Shown: piece by piece, positions 12,255 to 22,106 of the stretch | Layout: each line of letters opens with the position of its first letter | How positions within the stretch are numbered: position 1 is the stretch's first letter | Source: Suillus spraguei | Taxonomy: Eukaryota > Basidiomycota > Agaricomycetes > Boletales > Suillaceae | Reading direction: 5' to 3' | Assembly (NCBI GenBank): GCA_016800925.1 | Contig: JABCPU010000039.1 | Location: 62,001 to 126,000 of the forward strand | Length of the DNA stretch: 64,000 bases | Notes under the pieces: generated by a model | Database searches by the model: none | What the model saw: only the letters and a program-made list of their open reading frames with translations | What the model was told of the DNA's origin: nothing | Translations under genes and position numbers: made by a program

Positions 12255-13447
12255 ATGACTCAATCCACCCCCAATGCCTCCTCATCGCACGGTTCCGAGT
12301 CTTTCGATGAGGCACAACACATGCCAAACACCGGTATGTATACGGGTCAATATCCCTGGCCCCAGCCCGCTTACATTCCTCATCCAGGCTCTTACAGTGT
12401 GGCACCTAATACACTGCACGGTGCCGCCCCCACCTACACGCCCCTCGCACCTTTTCCCGGTGTGGTTGTTGGAGTTCCGCAATACGAGTTCCAAGCGGGA
12501 CAAAATGGTTGTTACCCTCTTGCAATGGCCAGTGCCACTGATAATCAATACCCACCGCCACAATACCCTTTCGCGTTCTCCTTGTATCACCAACCTTTCC
12601 CATTGAATGCTTTCCCAGGAGCCAACATCCCTTACGCCCTACCCCCACCGCATCAAGAATACCTCCACCCACATCATGGATCTGGGCTCCAAACGGGCTT
12701 TTCTCACTCGTTTATCGCTCAAGTACCAGGTTTGGTAGTCGATAAAAAGTGCGTTGCAGAAGACGACACCAAGGAAATCAAAATATATAGCTTCCGCGGG
12801 ATCAAGAACGACCCGTTATTTGTGAGTTTTGTTTAATCTTGTGAGGGCCCATTCTTAATCCTTGGGACAGACACCTGTGTTAAATCAACATGGTGAACCC
12901 AATGGGACATTCATGTGCTCCAAGGACGGCGTGATACTCCATTCTGATGGCTATTCTAAGCATATCAGATCACGAAAGCACCTAGGCTACAAACTAGAGA
13001 AATTTAAGTGCCCCGCCAGTGATTGTTCGAGATCGTGCGTATCCCAATTCTCAAAATAAGCACGTAATTAATAATATTGTTGTGATTAGTTATGCCCGAA
13101 GTGATGCCTGCAAGAGGCATTGGGACAACGGTTGTGGAAAGCGAGCACCTGAAGGTTCTCGGATGTCATACCGAGCCGCTTGTCAAGCTGCCGCGAGTTC
13201 CGCTTCTGCTGCACCTGTGGTAGAACCTGCTCCAGCGCTCACACATCCATATCCTTACCCGTACCCCATGCCCGTCATTCCGATGTCCGGGAACGTGCAG
13301 TTTACACCCCCAGCTCCCAATGTTGCGCACTGGTATGGAACGCCCTATTCCGGGGAGGTCGCAGAACCCGCCGAAAATGACAAGGATGAGGATGACGACG
13401 CTGATTTTTGGGACGCTAATGAGATACAGGACGTGGATGAGATGTAG
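12255..13447 (+). CDS. Proline-rich C2HC zinc-finger protein, copy 1
   Basis: A predicted nuclear protein of unknown function. Exons are 12255-12821, 12871-13034 and 13090-13447, giving 362 residues. The first 190 residues are rich in Pro, Tyr and Gln. Then comes a finger-like stretch GTFMCSKDGVILHSDGYSKH with more His further on, followed by a second finger (FKCPASDCSRSYARSD, then ACKRHWDNGCGK), which only appears when the intron with donor GTGCGT is removed. The tail is acidic (DEDDDADFWDANE). A clear paralogue lies at 48546-49662 with identical intron positions and the same upstream block. DNA or RNA binding is an inference from the finger; I do not recognise the family by name. Confidence 0.78.
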
Positions 13448-14720
13448 TTATATTTCACTTCTGCCACTGACTATTTTGTCTGTTTTATTGACATCATTTT
13501 CATTTTTTCCACCTACACACATTCTTTCTATTATCTATGGCATCACACACTACTCTTCATTCATTTATCACGTTCATTATCATCGTTATCGTTATCATCA
13601 TCATAGTGGTTTGGTGATTCATTGGTTGTAATATACATTGCTTGGACGTACGCACTGAAAGATCTAAGGAATGCGCGAGCAGGTGAGCTGAGCTGAAACG
13701 ATTTGCGACATCATCTTCCAGTCCGTTCCCAAGCGAACACGACAAGCATCAATAGTAATATCAGAAACATCGACTCATTCCCGCCGTAAAATCTTGAGAA
13801 ATACATGTTCAAACGTTCAAGATCAAGGAGGTATCATGCGTAAATCATTAATAGGCCCGAGTCTCAACCAAAATTACATAACGGCACTGCAATATTTCAG
13901 CACTGAGCGGACCTACAACGCGAGGAAGTCCCTTCAGTGAAGGCCAATTATGCAGCAGCATCGAGAGCGTCTTATTACCTGTGGTGGACGTCTAGCAGTG
14001 ATGTTTGAACAGTAGCATCCCACAAACGGCTGCCTGGGTGAATATCATCAAGAGTGCAAAATACAATGACAAAGCCACCATCGGACAAGTCTATCAACAG
14101 TCAATAGTCAACACGCGAAGATAGTGCCACATGTACTGAAGGAGGCCTCTGTCGTAATTATGAACCGAGACTACCCATCAGCAAGCTCCGAAACGCGTGA
14201 GTCTAAGGACGAAGTTAGAATATGATATGTTAGAATTTATCACTCATAGATCACCCGAATTTGATAACTTGGTGATGGAAAAGTGTATCATAGTTCCAAC
14301 GAAAGAGAAACTCAAAAACAAAAGGGACATAGACCACTATAGCAACTAAAGAGTGAAGGGAAGGATTGGCGAAAGAAATATCACAGGGCCGCTCATCGCG
14401 TACAGCAATCCCACCTAGCACAACCTGTCTAAGCAAACGTCGCAAGTAGAAGTAGCGCTTAACTCGAACAATGCGGCGCTTTTCTTAAACGCGAGATCGT
14501 CAGTACCATTATAAGTTAGCAGGGTGGTCTGGCGCAGGTCCTAGGGAGTGTCAGGTGTCCAGCACTGGCAGGAGTCCTGGCTCGTAGTCGGCGGTAGTAG
14601 TCCTCGACCGGGTTGTCGTAGTCGGTCCTCCATAGATAGAGCCGCCACCTCCCGCTGAGGTTTGGCCTTGGGTTTGCCTTGCAGTTCGTTCCCGTTACAG
14701 CATCTACACCCAAAACAGCG
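13448..14720. other. Non-coding region after zinc-finger gene 1, with a dispersed repeat
   Basis: No gene is supported. Bases 13560-13620 carry a short GTTATC/ATCATC microsatellite. Bases about 13655-13960 match, with divergence, 49855-50100 and 52420-52760 (shared landmarks: GATCTAAGGAA, GAAACGATTTG, 'CTACAACGCGAGG', GAAGTCCC followed by GCAG). The remainder (13960-14720) shows nothing I recognise. Confidence 0.5.
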
Positions 14721-15225
14721 TCCAGCTCAACGCCTGTGATGCCTTTCTGTTATTCGCAAAGATGTGGCGGCGCAGTTCACCACACGAGGCGGATGTGTCA
14801 GACCCGTAGATAAGGCACTGTATGCGGGAACCGAGTTGGCGCTCAGTGGTATGCAAAAGACTGGCGCTTCATTGACAACTAGAAATATCGTGAACAAACC
14901 GGGAAAGAAGACGCAGGCTTGGTGGATCCAAGGTTAAGGTAATAACGTGGGTAATTAACAAGGACATGCTGTACGATGTACGCCTCCATATATACCCATC
15001 GATCATACATTTGCTCTTTGTCCTTGCTAACATCCTGGTAAGATGAAAACTTATGTGAGCATCGCGCATGGATGAACTGACGGCTGGCTCAACCAGGCAA
15101 AGTGTGGCAGCTCTGGAACAAGTGATATTGAAAATCAAGCCAAGCCTCACAGAGCACGAGGAGAACTCACCGAACACATCCATTAGCCGATATACTTGCC
15201 AACCTGTCTGGCGAATACAGCTGTG
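14720..15225 (+). promoter_or_regulatory. Upstream region of WD40 unit A
   Basis: From about 14960 this is the leader shared by all WD40 units in the island: CTGTACGATG, CTTTGTCCTTGCTA, ACATCCTGGT, GCATGGATGAACTGACGG, ACATCCATTA and TGTCTGGCGAATACAGC just before the ATG. Further upstream (14750-14870) it matches the region before unit F (about 32980-33090), with shared CAAAGATGT and TACAAAAGACTG-like landmarks, so units A and F form one subgroup. Confidence 0.6.
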
Positions 15226-15561
15226 ATGGCTTCCAGCTCAACACAGCCCGGCGCAACAGCAAAAAAATCAATTCTGACACCGATCATGATCTTGGGTGAA
15301 AATAAACCATGGTTTATTCGCTTGCCAGATGGTAAATATTTGTGCAGAGATAATCCATCCATTTCCTATTTTCTGAACGGGAAGCAAATGATCAGCGGAA
15401 CAGGCGATAAGATCATTCGGCGATGGGACCTGCGGGAGCTTGAGGATAAGGAGATTGAAGAGGCTCGGAAGGATTGCGAGAATATCATATATGAAGTGAT
15501 GGTATCAAGGGATGGTCAATGGGTTGTCGCAGTCGGTAATGGGGAGCTCAGAGGATCATGA
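15226..15561 (+). pseudogene. Truncated WD40 gene, unit A
   Basis: Encodes only the first 111 residues of the WD40 family seen intact at 16360: MASSSTQPGATAKKS, then SISYFLNGKQMISGTGDK and IIRRWDLRE, ending at a stop soon after VVAVGNGELRGS. The rest of the propeller and all 3' exons are missing; homology to unit B's downstream repeats stops at about 15570 and the spacer of unit B begins. The frame itself is open, so a short protein could still be made, but it lacks a complete propeller. Confidence 0.7.
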
Positions 15562-16359
15562 GAACATTTCACAAAGAGGTGGTCAGTGTGGGCGTCTGTA
15601 GGAACGTGAAAGGTTGATCTTGTTCAATGTTTTCGGCACGTTCGATCGGCACCACTAGTGCTTTCATTTAAGACCTCTTATGTCTTCACGTCAACTCATA
15701 GAACAGACATTTCGATCGAGTTCTGAGCTCAAATTTTCCTTATAAATAGTCCTGCGTTTTTGGTGTGATATTTAACAGGCGTGAAGGCACTCACGAAAAT
15801 TTGGTTGAATTCGAGCACGCTCCAAATCCCTACCGTACGTACTGAATGATCTAGTCCCTTTTCATCAATTTTCTTCCCTACAATATTCTTGATACTTGCG
15901 CTCCTGCTGATACAAATAATAAGAAGTAGCTGGAATCAAATGACTTGATGAATGTTGGGGTGTATATAGCAGCGGAGGCCGATATTGATACAGGGAGCTT
16001 CGAGCGCGTGCGTGTTGCATAAATTGGGCGATATGTTGGAGTACTAGACGTCAAAAAGGAGTAAAAAACATGCTGTACGATGCACAGCCGTTTGGTAGAT
16101 ATAGATATAAAGAGGGATGCGCACCTATATGCCCACTATTACTCTTCGTCCTTGCATCCTGGTGAGATGAAAACCTATATAAGCATCACGCATGGATCAA
16201 CTGACGGCTGGCTTAAGGAGGCACAGTGCGGCACCACCTGGATGAGTTGGACTTGAAAATCACTCAATATCAAGCCCAGCCTTACAGACGACGAGGAAAA
16301 CTCACCAAACACATCCATTAATAAACATACTTGCCAACCTTGTCTGGCGAATACAGCTT
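15562..16359 (+). promoter_or_regulatory. Spacer and leader of WD40 unit B
   Basis: Two parts. Bases 15586-16060 match the spacers at 26440-26930, 29765-30210 and 39250-39540 (GTCAGTGTGGGC, TTTCGGCACGTT, GATCGGCACCACTAGTG, ATCGAGTTCTGA, CCCTACCGTACGTACTGA). Bases 16070-16359 are the conserved WD40 leader, with a TATA box TATAAA at 16106-16111, about 250 bases before the ATG. The same box occurs at 26977 and 30250 at almost the same distance (261 and 251 bases), which supports it as the real promoter. Confidence 0.65.
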
Positions 16360-18241
16360 ATGGCTTCCAGCTCAACGCAGCCCGGCGCAGGAGAAAACAA
16401 TTCAATTCTGGCACCAGTCATAACCTTGAAGGGACACGAACCATATATTATTCACTCGCTGGATGGTGAAAATCATAACGAATACAAAGATATTTCATGC
16501 ATTTCCTATTTTCCCGACGGCAAGCACATGATCAGCGGATCACGCGATAAGACCATTCGGCGATGGGACTTGCAGGAGGGTAAAGAGATTGAGAAGGCTC
16601 GGGAGGTTTGCGAGAACACTATACATGCAATGGGGGTATCAAGGAATGGTCGAGGGGTTGTCACTAGTACTGGCAGTGAGGTGAAGCTTAAAGTCACTGA
16701 GGTTGAGACGGGGACCGTGAGAATATTTCCTGAAGGCTATTGGATCTTTTGCATCGATATCTCTGCGGACAGCACATTGCTAGCGGGGGCGTTCCATTCA
16801 GTGTGGATGTGGAACTTGGACTCAGGCGAAATTGTGGCTGGTCCATTCAAATTTAGTGATCATTATTTTGGTGGCTTATCGCGATTCTCAGAAGACTCCC
16901 GGAAGCTGGCGGTAACGTCGTATTGCGACCAGTACGTTCTGCAGGTGTGGGATGTTCAAGCACAGAAATTGGTTGTACAAAAATCTACTCCCAACACTCA
17001 ACATTTTGTTCCTTCGGTCTTCTGGACAACAAAAGATAAATCCATTGTAGCCGCATCCAGCTTCACGGATGACTCAGACGGCCCTACAACTATCTATGAG
17101 TTTGATGCATCGACGCTCAACACTGTCGGAGCTCCTTTCAAAGGGCACACTCATATCATCAAAGGTCTAGCACTCTCACTTGATTGTGTTCTTCTTGCCA
17201 GCTTTTCCTTTGACGGCACCATCAAGCTATGGGCCTTCGAGTCCCGCCAGCTCCTCGCTTCATTCGACCTCGAATTTCTGACCACCCTCGTCCTCTCACC
17301 CGATTCACGCCAACTTGCTTACACGACCTGGGGTGACACCAACATTTATATATCCAACATTCCAGCCAACGTCCTTGCTAGCATTGAGTTTGCAGAAGAA
17401 CCACAGCCTAGTGTATGTATTCCCCGCATATATCCATCATTTTTGTGCTGACATTATTACAGACCAGCAAATCTGAACGTCCACGCCGTGCTGGTCGACT
17501 CGATGTACGTGCTTCTACCCTTTCATTCACCTACATCTGCACTATCCTCTATTACAGTTCAACGTAACACCTCGTCCTGTGCCACGTAACACGATAACGT
17601 CTTTCATATCTCCCATCCCTCAATCTTTGCCTACCAGGGTCCCATATACCTTTCTTCACTTTCTACACAAACTCATTCCCTCCTCTTCTCGTATGGATGC
17701 GGTTCGCACCAATGAGCGTCGCAATTTCAATCTCCTGGATGTACGTTTCTTGTGCACGTTTGCTTTCAGGTTGACTGGACGATTTACTTGCAGTTCCCTG
17801 CGACATCCCCCCTACCTCATCCATTTATAAATTCCGACAAGAATGTGAGTGCATAGTACCATAATTACATCTTAAGCCTACATTCTTCTAGTCTCGACTT
17901 ACACCACCACCCACCACCCAATTCTCCGTCATCAATACTTCTCCAACGCTCCCATCCCGCTCACATCGTCTATCAACCTGGTGGCCCTTTCAGACGAATC
18001 ATTCATCGCCGGCTATTGCTGATGTTCCTCACGCGCCAGGTAAACTGGTATGCATGTTTCATTTCTCTCATCGTATTTTAAATCTCATGCATGTCAGCGG
18101 TATGCTACAGCAGGTGCTCCTGGCGATGATGACAGCCTGATACGTGATGAAGACTATGTTCCTTCTCCTTCCCCCAATTTCGGCTCCCGCCGAGGGAGTG
18201 TCAACGCCGGACAGCATGGCCGGTTCTGTTTCTGCTTTTAA
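16360..18241 (+). CDS. WD40-repeat protein, intact unit B
   Basis: The only intact member of this local WD40 family, about 542 residues. Exons are 16360-17412, 17463-17504, 17558-17740, 17794-17844, 17892-18047 and 18098-18241; every intron is phase 0. Exon 1 holds about seven WD repeats, for example MISGSRDKTIRRWDL, VWMWNLDSGEIVAG, LQVWDVQAQKLV, IYEFDASTLNTVGAPFKGH and FDGTIKLWAFESRQLL. The 3' exons encode a Pro/Ser-rich tail with an acidic segment (IRDEDYVPSPSP) and a Cys/Phe end, RFCFCF. Such propellers act as protein-interaction scaffolds; the partner is unknown. The Cys-rich end may be a lipid-modification site, but that is only a guess. Neighbouring units are broken copies of this gene. 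Confidence 0.85.
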
Positions 18242-18299
18242 CTGATCCCGAACTTGCACCCTAGTTGTTGTATGTGTTGACCTCCCTAGACTGATGTCG
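18242..18299. other. 3' flank of WD40 unit B
   Basis: Short 3' flank that leads into the tRNA-like repeat array. Nothing else seen. Confidence 0.4.
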
Positions 18300-18830
18300 A
18301 ATTCATGGTAATAGAAGTCCATTGTAACTAGTCTTAGCCAGGTGGTTCCCATCACAGAATGAAAATCTGTTTCTCTTGGAATATGCAGGTTCGAAACCTG
18401 CCGTCAACGAGGTTTTTTTCTACGGGAACACACATTAATATTGGTTCCCACAACAGAATCACAATCTATTTCTCTTCTCTTGGACTGTGCAGGTTCGAAA
18501 CCTCCCAAAAACAACGTTTTTTCTATCTTAATATTCACTCATGAATAGTTTCTTTGGAAGTCCACCATAAGTGGTCCTAGCCTGGTATGTAGTTGCCACA
18601 ACAGGATCAAAATCTGTTTCTCTTGGACTGTGTAGGTTCGAAATATGCAGATGACTACTTTTTTTCTCTATCGGAACACATCTCGACATTCACTCATGGA
18701 TGGTTTCCTTAGAGGTTCATCTTAACTAGTCTTAGCCCCAGTGCAAATTGTTGCAACATTAATATTTACTTCATGGCAAGTGGTACCTTGGGACACATGT
18801 TCGAAACACTACACTAATTATATTGTGTAT
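18300..18830 (+). repeat. Tandem array of tRNA-like repeats (about four copies)
   Basis: Four degenerate copies of a unit of roughly 105-165 bases, starting near 18300, 18430, 18535 and 18690. Landmarks in each: ATTCACTCATGGATGG-like start, AGTCTTAGCC, CCACAACAG, AAAATCTGTTTCTCTTGGA, and a box-B-like GGTTCGAAA (at 18388, 18492, 18635 and, degraded, near 18799). In copy 1 an anticodon-like hairpin can be drawn (stem 18354-18358 with 18366-18370, seven-base loop ATGAAAA) and a T-arm-like hairpin (stem 18385-18389 with 18397-18401, loop TTCGAAA), followed by a T-run at 18413-18419. No matching acceptor stem is visible, so this is not called a functional tRNA. A decayed type II tRNA, or a tRNA-derived SINE, fits best. 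Confidence 0.55.
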
Positions 18831-19138
18831 CGTGAGGCTGCCGCAAGTTTTATGTAGTTCCTCTTCAAGCTTAGTCAATTGTAGACGTGTCTGCAGGCGC
18901 TGATCTGTGGACCACTGCTAATGCACTGTGCAGAGTATCTGCAGCGATTTAGAATGCACTCGCGATCAAGAACATTGCAGGCAGAGACCTATTAGTATTT
19001 TGAACATTCTTTGCTGTCGGGCACATACAAAGGTGTGTCTAAGTCATCGCAATCACTGTTCACCAAGATTTGAGTGAATCACTTGAGGAGCGGCCCCTCA
19101 AGTGATCCATTCAAATTAAGGAATAATTAATTATCTTG
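18831..19138. other. Unassigned stretch between tRNA-like array and WD40 remnant
   Basis: No gene or repeat recognised. A short inverted motif CACTTGAGGAGCGGCCCCTCAAGTG occurs near 19080-19104 and could form a hairpin. Confidence 0.35.
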
Positions 19139-19620
19139 GCGACGTAGCACTTCGACTTCCGGAAGCTGGCGGTGTCGTCAGATTGGGGGAAGTACCTTCA
19201 AGTTTGGGATGTTGAAGCACAGCAATTGGACGAACAAAAACCTGCTCCCGACACTGGGCTCCGGTACCGGTCTTCTGGACAACACTATCACTGGTCTGGC
19301 ACTCACCTTATCGTGTTCTTCTCGCCAGCACTTCCTAAAACGGCGCCATAAAGCTATGGTCCTTTGAGTCCCACCAGCTCTTCGCTTCACTACAAGTCGA
19401 TTTCCCAGGAATTCAAGGATGGTGGGTTGTCATTATGTTGAATGGTCGTAGGAACAGGTTGAGACCGGGATCGTGAGATCATTCCACGAAAACATGCTTG
19501 GATTTAGGATCAAATGGTTCGATATCTCCACGGACAGCACGCTGCTAGCGGACGCGTCAATGAATTTGAAAGCATAGCTTGGACACAGGAAAACTCGTGG
19601 CTACTCCATACAATTTAGGG
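19139..19620 (+). pseudogene. Scrambled WD40 remnant, unit C
   Basis: Pieces of the WD40 exon 1 in the wrong order. First the fourth-repeat region (like CGGAAGCTGGCGGT, CAAGTTTGGGATGTTGAAGC), then VFWTT-type sequence (GGTCTTCTGGACAACA), then the last repeats (AAGCTATGGTCCTTTGAGTCC), and after about 19420 earlier-repeat sequence (GAGACCGGGATCGTGAGA, GATATCTCCACGGACAGC). No open frame spans it. This is a decayed and rearranged copy, not a gene. Confidence 0.65.
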
Positions 19621-19898
19621 GATGATTCTAAATCCAGCAGTAGCCATCTCGACTCTCCCATGCCTGGGAACAGTGATACTACTGATTATGTAAGTGCACC
19701 TCCAACAACTCGGGCATTTTTTCAATGAGACGAGAAACACAGTATACAATAATATACATTCCATTACTAATCGTGATAAAGCAAAACAAGATACAACGAA
19801 ATTGTGCGTAGGCATGCGGATTGTTTGTATTGTTATAATCTAGTCATACATAAACCCAACCAAAGAATAAGACTATTTGAGAAGAGTCTCAGGCTGAG
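19621..19898. repeat. 3' flank shared by F-box copies 1 and 2 (copy at F-box 1)
   Basis: Bases about 19700-19880 match 24610-24805 (shared ACTCGGGCATTTTTT, GAGATACAACGAAAT-like, GCGGATTGTTTGTATTGTTATAATCTAGTCATACA). It is the region downstream of the F-box stop codons, so the duplication of the F-box genes included at least 200 bases of 3' flank. Confidence 0.65.
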
Positions 19899-20990
19899 TC
19901 AAACGAAAAAGTAACTATGTACTACATCGGCAACATCGGACTCCGCAATCATTTTGAGAGAAGGAAACAGCGTAGCATATTCTGCTCGTTGCTGAGCTGT
20001 CGAAAATGATGCAGCACCAAAAACAAGCTTCTCCAGAGGACATCCTGACCGCCTCAAAAATGCCTTGAACTCTTCATGCGGCCACATCCCCATTCGGGAA
20101 GCTTCAATCACACGAAGGTTGGGGAGTGTGACAATGTTGAATAGGCCAAGATCCTCGCCCGAGTCCACGGATATATGACCAGACATGCGTAAGGATCGAA
20201 GGTTTGTGTGAGTGATGTGATCGGTGGCGCAGTCTTGATCGGGTTGAATACATCAGCGAAGAGACGTTGGGGCATAACCGTAATATGCGTCTAGTCCACG
20301 TATGCCAATCTCGATATGTGTAAGACGGGCCCATGCAGAATCGGTGAAGAAATCTAACCGCGCGGGGCTAAACAACAAATCTGTCAGGTTAATGCTACGC
20401 AGATTCACGGGCAATTTCGATAGAGAGCGGTTAATAACTCGCGGAAAATCAGCAGGATTTGGCGTATGGTGAGGTGGTTAAGTCTGTCGTAGTCTTCCAT
20501 CTCGAAGGGGTTGACGCAGGCACAAAAATCAACCGCGAGGGACGAGATTTGTTTGACGTATGGCTGGAGCAGCCTTCGTAGATCGCTCCGGTCATCGTAA
20601 TACTCGATTCTTAACGAAAGCGGGCATCCTCGCGATCGTTCAAGCCAGTAGTTATAGCGGAAAGTTCGTCTGTGCCAGTCATCCTCCTTCAATAGCAGGT
20701 TGTTCCATAACCTGGGAAAACCCATGGCAGCCTGCCTCCAGCGACGACATATCCTGGTTAATAGGATAGGTGCCAGTCTTGATGCAGGCGACAAATGCTC
20801 CTCTTGTGGCAAGCAGTATAACAAATTTGCGACAAAATTTCGGTCGGAAGGTGAGAAATTGTCGATGAGGATTTCGTGCGCATGGTTGGACTGAATGAAA
20901 TGGGCCTTCCCGGATCAACAAATTCCTGCTGACGATATCCAACGCCGTTCCTGGCCGTTTCAAGGGCCGAGCCCTCGACCTCACATAAAC
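19899..20990 (-). pseudogene. F-box gene copy 1, frameshifted and 5'-truncated
   Basis: A close relative of the intact F-box gene at 24821-26243. Recognisable segments: CLPQEEHLSPASRLAPILL, RICRRWRQAAMGFPRLWNNL, LERSRGCPLSLRIEYYDD and, in another frame, MSGHISVDSGEDLGLFNI. Breaks relative to the intact copy: the two upstream exons are missing (homology starts about 20985), the start of the box is out of frame, one base is lost near 20457 (within the segment corresponding to RQFPADFPRV), and a short deletion lies near 20275 where the intact copy has LDAFPRILRLCP. The 3' end keeps HSYF before the stop. Confidence 0.8.
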
Positions 20991-22106
20991 CTTATCTGAG
21001 AAGCTTGCCATACAGGAGTGGGCATGTCAGGCTTCTTAGAATAGGATAGATAAATCCCGTACACTGCCAATGGATGACTTTCCGTAGGCAAGATAATCCA
21101 GAATAGAATATACCGGAGTTTCAAAATTTTATTAACGATGATATGTTAATCTATACTACAATAATCTTCCGTGCGCTCAATCATTAGTTTTAGTCCAGTC
21201 CTTGATGGACCTGGAGCTGGTAACAGTGCAACACAAGCGCGCAAAGGCAAAAGAGCGTGCGGACTCAAAATTAAGGGATGTCAAGACGATTTTCGTTGGC
21301 AGAGGGAGGATTGACTGGAGGTAAGGATGGTCAGAGCCACCGGAGGCAGACTAGTCAGGTAGAAATTTTATTACCGGGCACGGACAACCAAATATGTTAT
21401 GCTGGGCACTAATTATCATCTAAATAGAGGTGGGAGAAAGAGGCATTAGCATACTTGACGAAAGGTTGAAAATGTAGCTTGGTATCACTACGCAAGGTGT
21501 CACGCATGCCATGTATTTCGAGCAAGCATCCAGTGATTGATTTATTATGTCAGCAGATATCGTTAGTGGCCCAAATGGCAAGAAAACGTTCTAAAAAGGA
21601 ATTTGTGACTTTCCTGATGCAGATGGCTTGTTCAAGTTGGCCTGGCGCTTCTTGCCACCCACGTGAAGTAAGTTTTGTGACGAGTCGACAACCGGGAGAA
21701 CCTTGGACGTCGCTCTCCTTAGCAATGTTCACTACACCAGCTTTAGCACTGACGCGCACGTTCTACCAAGGTGCATTCACAATAGGTCAGCATCTCTATG
21801 GAAATGAACGTGAGGTAAGTCAATGCATTAATAGCGACATTTGCCAGAACTATGGGTAAACAGGCGAATTGTAAATTCCTGCCACCTGGTATTGGCATGT
21901 TTTCAAGCAAACCATCTCTTGTCACACTTTATCGGGAGGCCTAATCCTCACACTCGTGATGATTCGAATTGCAACTATCTCGTCATCGCTTTTTCGAGGG
22001 GACGTTTCATACGTGGCCAATACTAAGGTGCCCGACATTGTCATCGCTGAATTTGCTAGCACATATATAATGGGCCACTGAGTGTTATTTTGCTTTCCAG
22101 TCGGCC
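20991..22106. other. Intergenic region before the aspartic protease gene
   Basis: No gene is supported. Open frames at 21479-21859 and 21841-22026 lack recognisable domains. The last 60 bases before the ATG include TATATAATGGG (about 22065), a plausible TATA box for the protease gene. Confidence 0.45.

Noticed and set aside
12282..12672. Open frames antisense to the Pro-rich part of zinc-finger gene 1
   Set aside because: Proline-rich coding DNA commonly leaves the other strand open; no conserved motif.
14516..14713. 65-residue minus-strand frame with many Arg
   Set aside because: GC-rich local sequence, no domain and no supported start.
18354..18401. A functional tRNA gene in copy 1 of the repeat array
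   Set aside because: Anticodon-like and T-arm-like hairpins can be drawn, but no D stem or seven-base acceptor stem is visible, and the other copies are more decayed.
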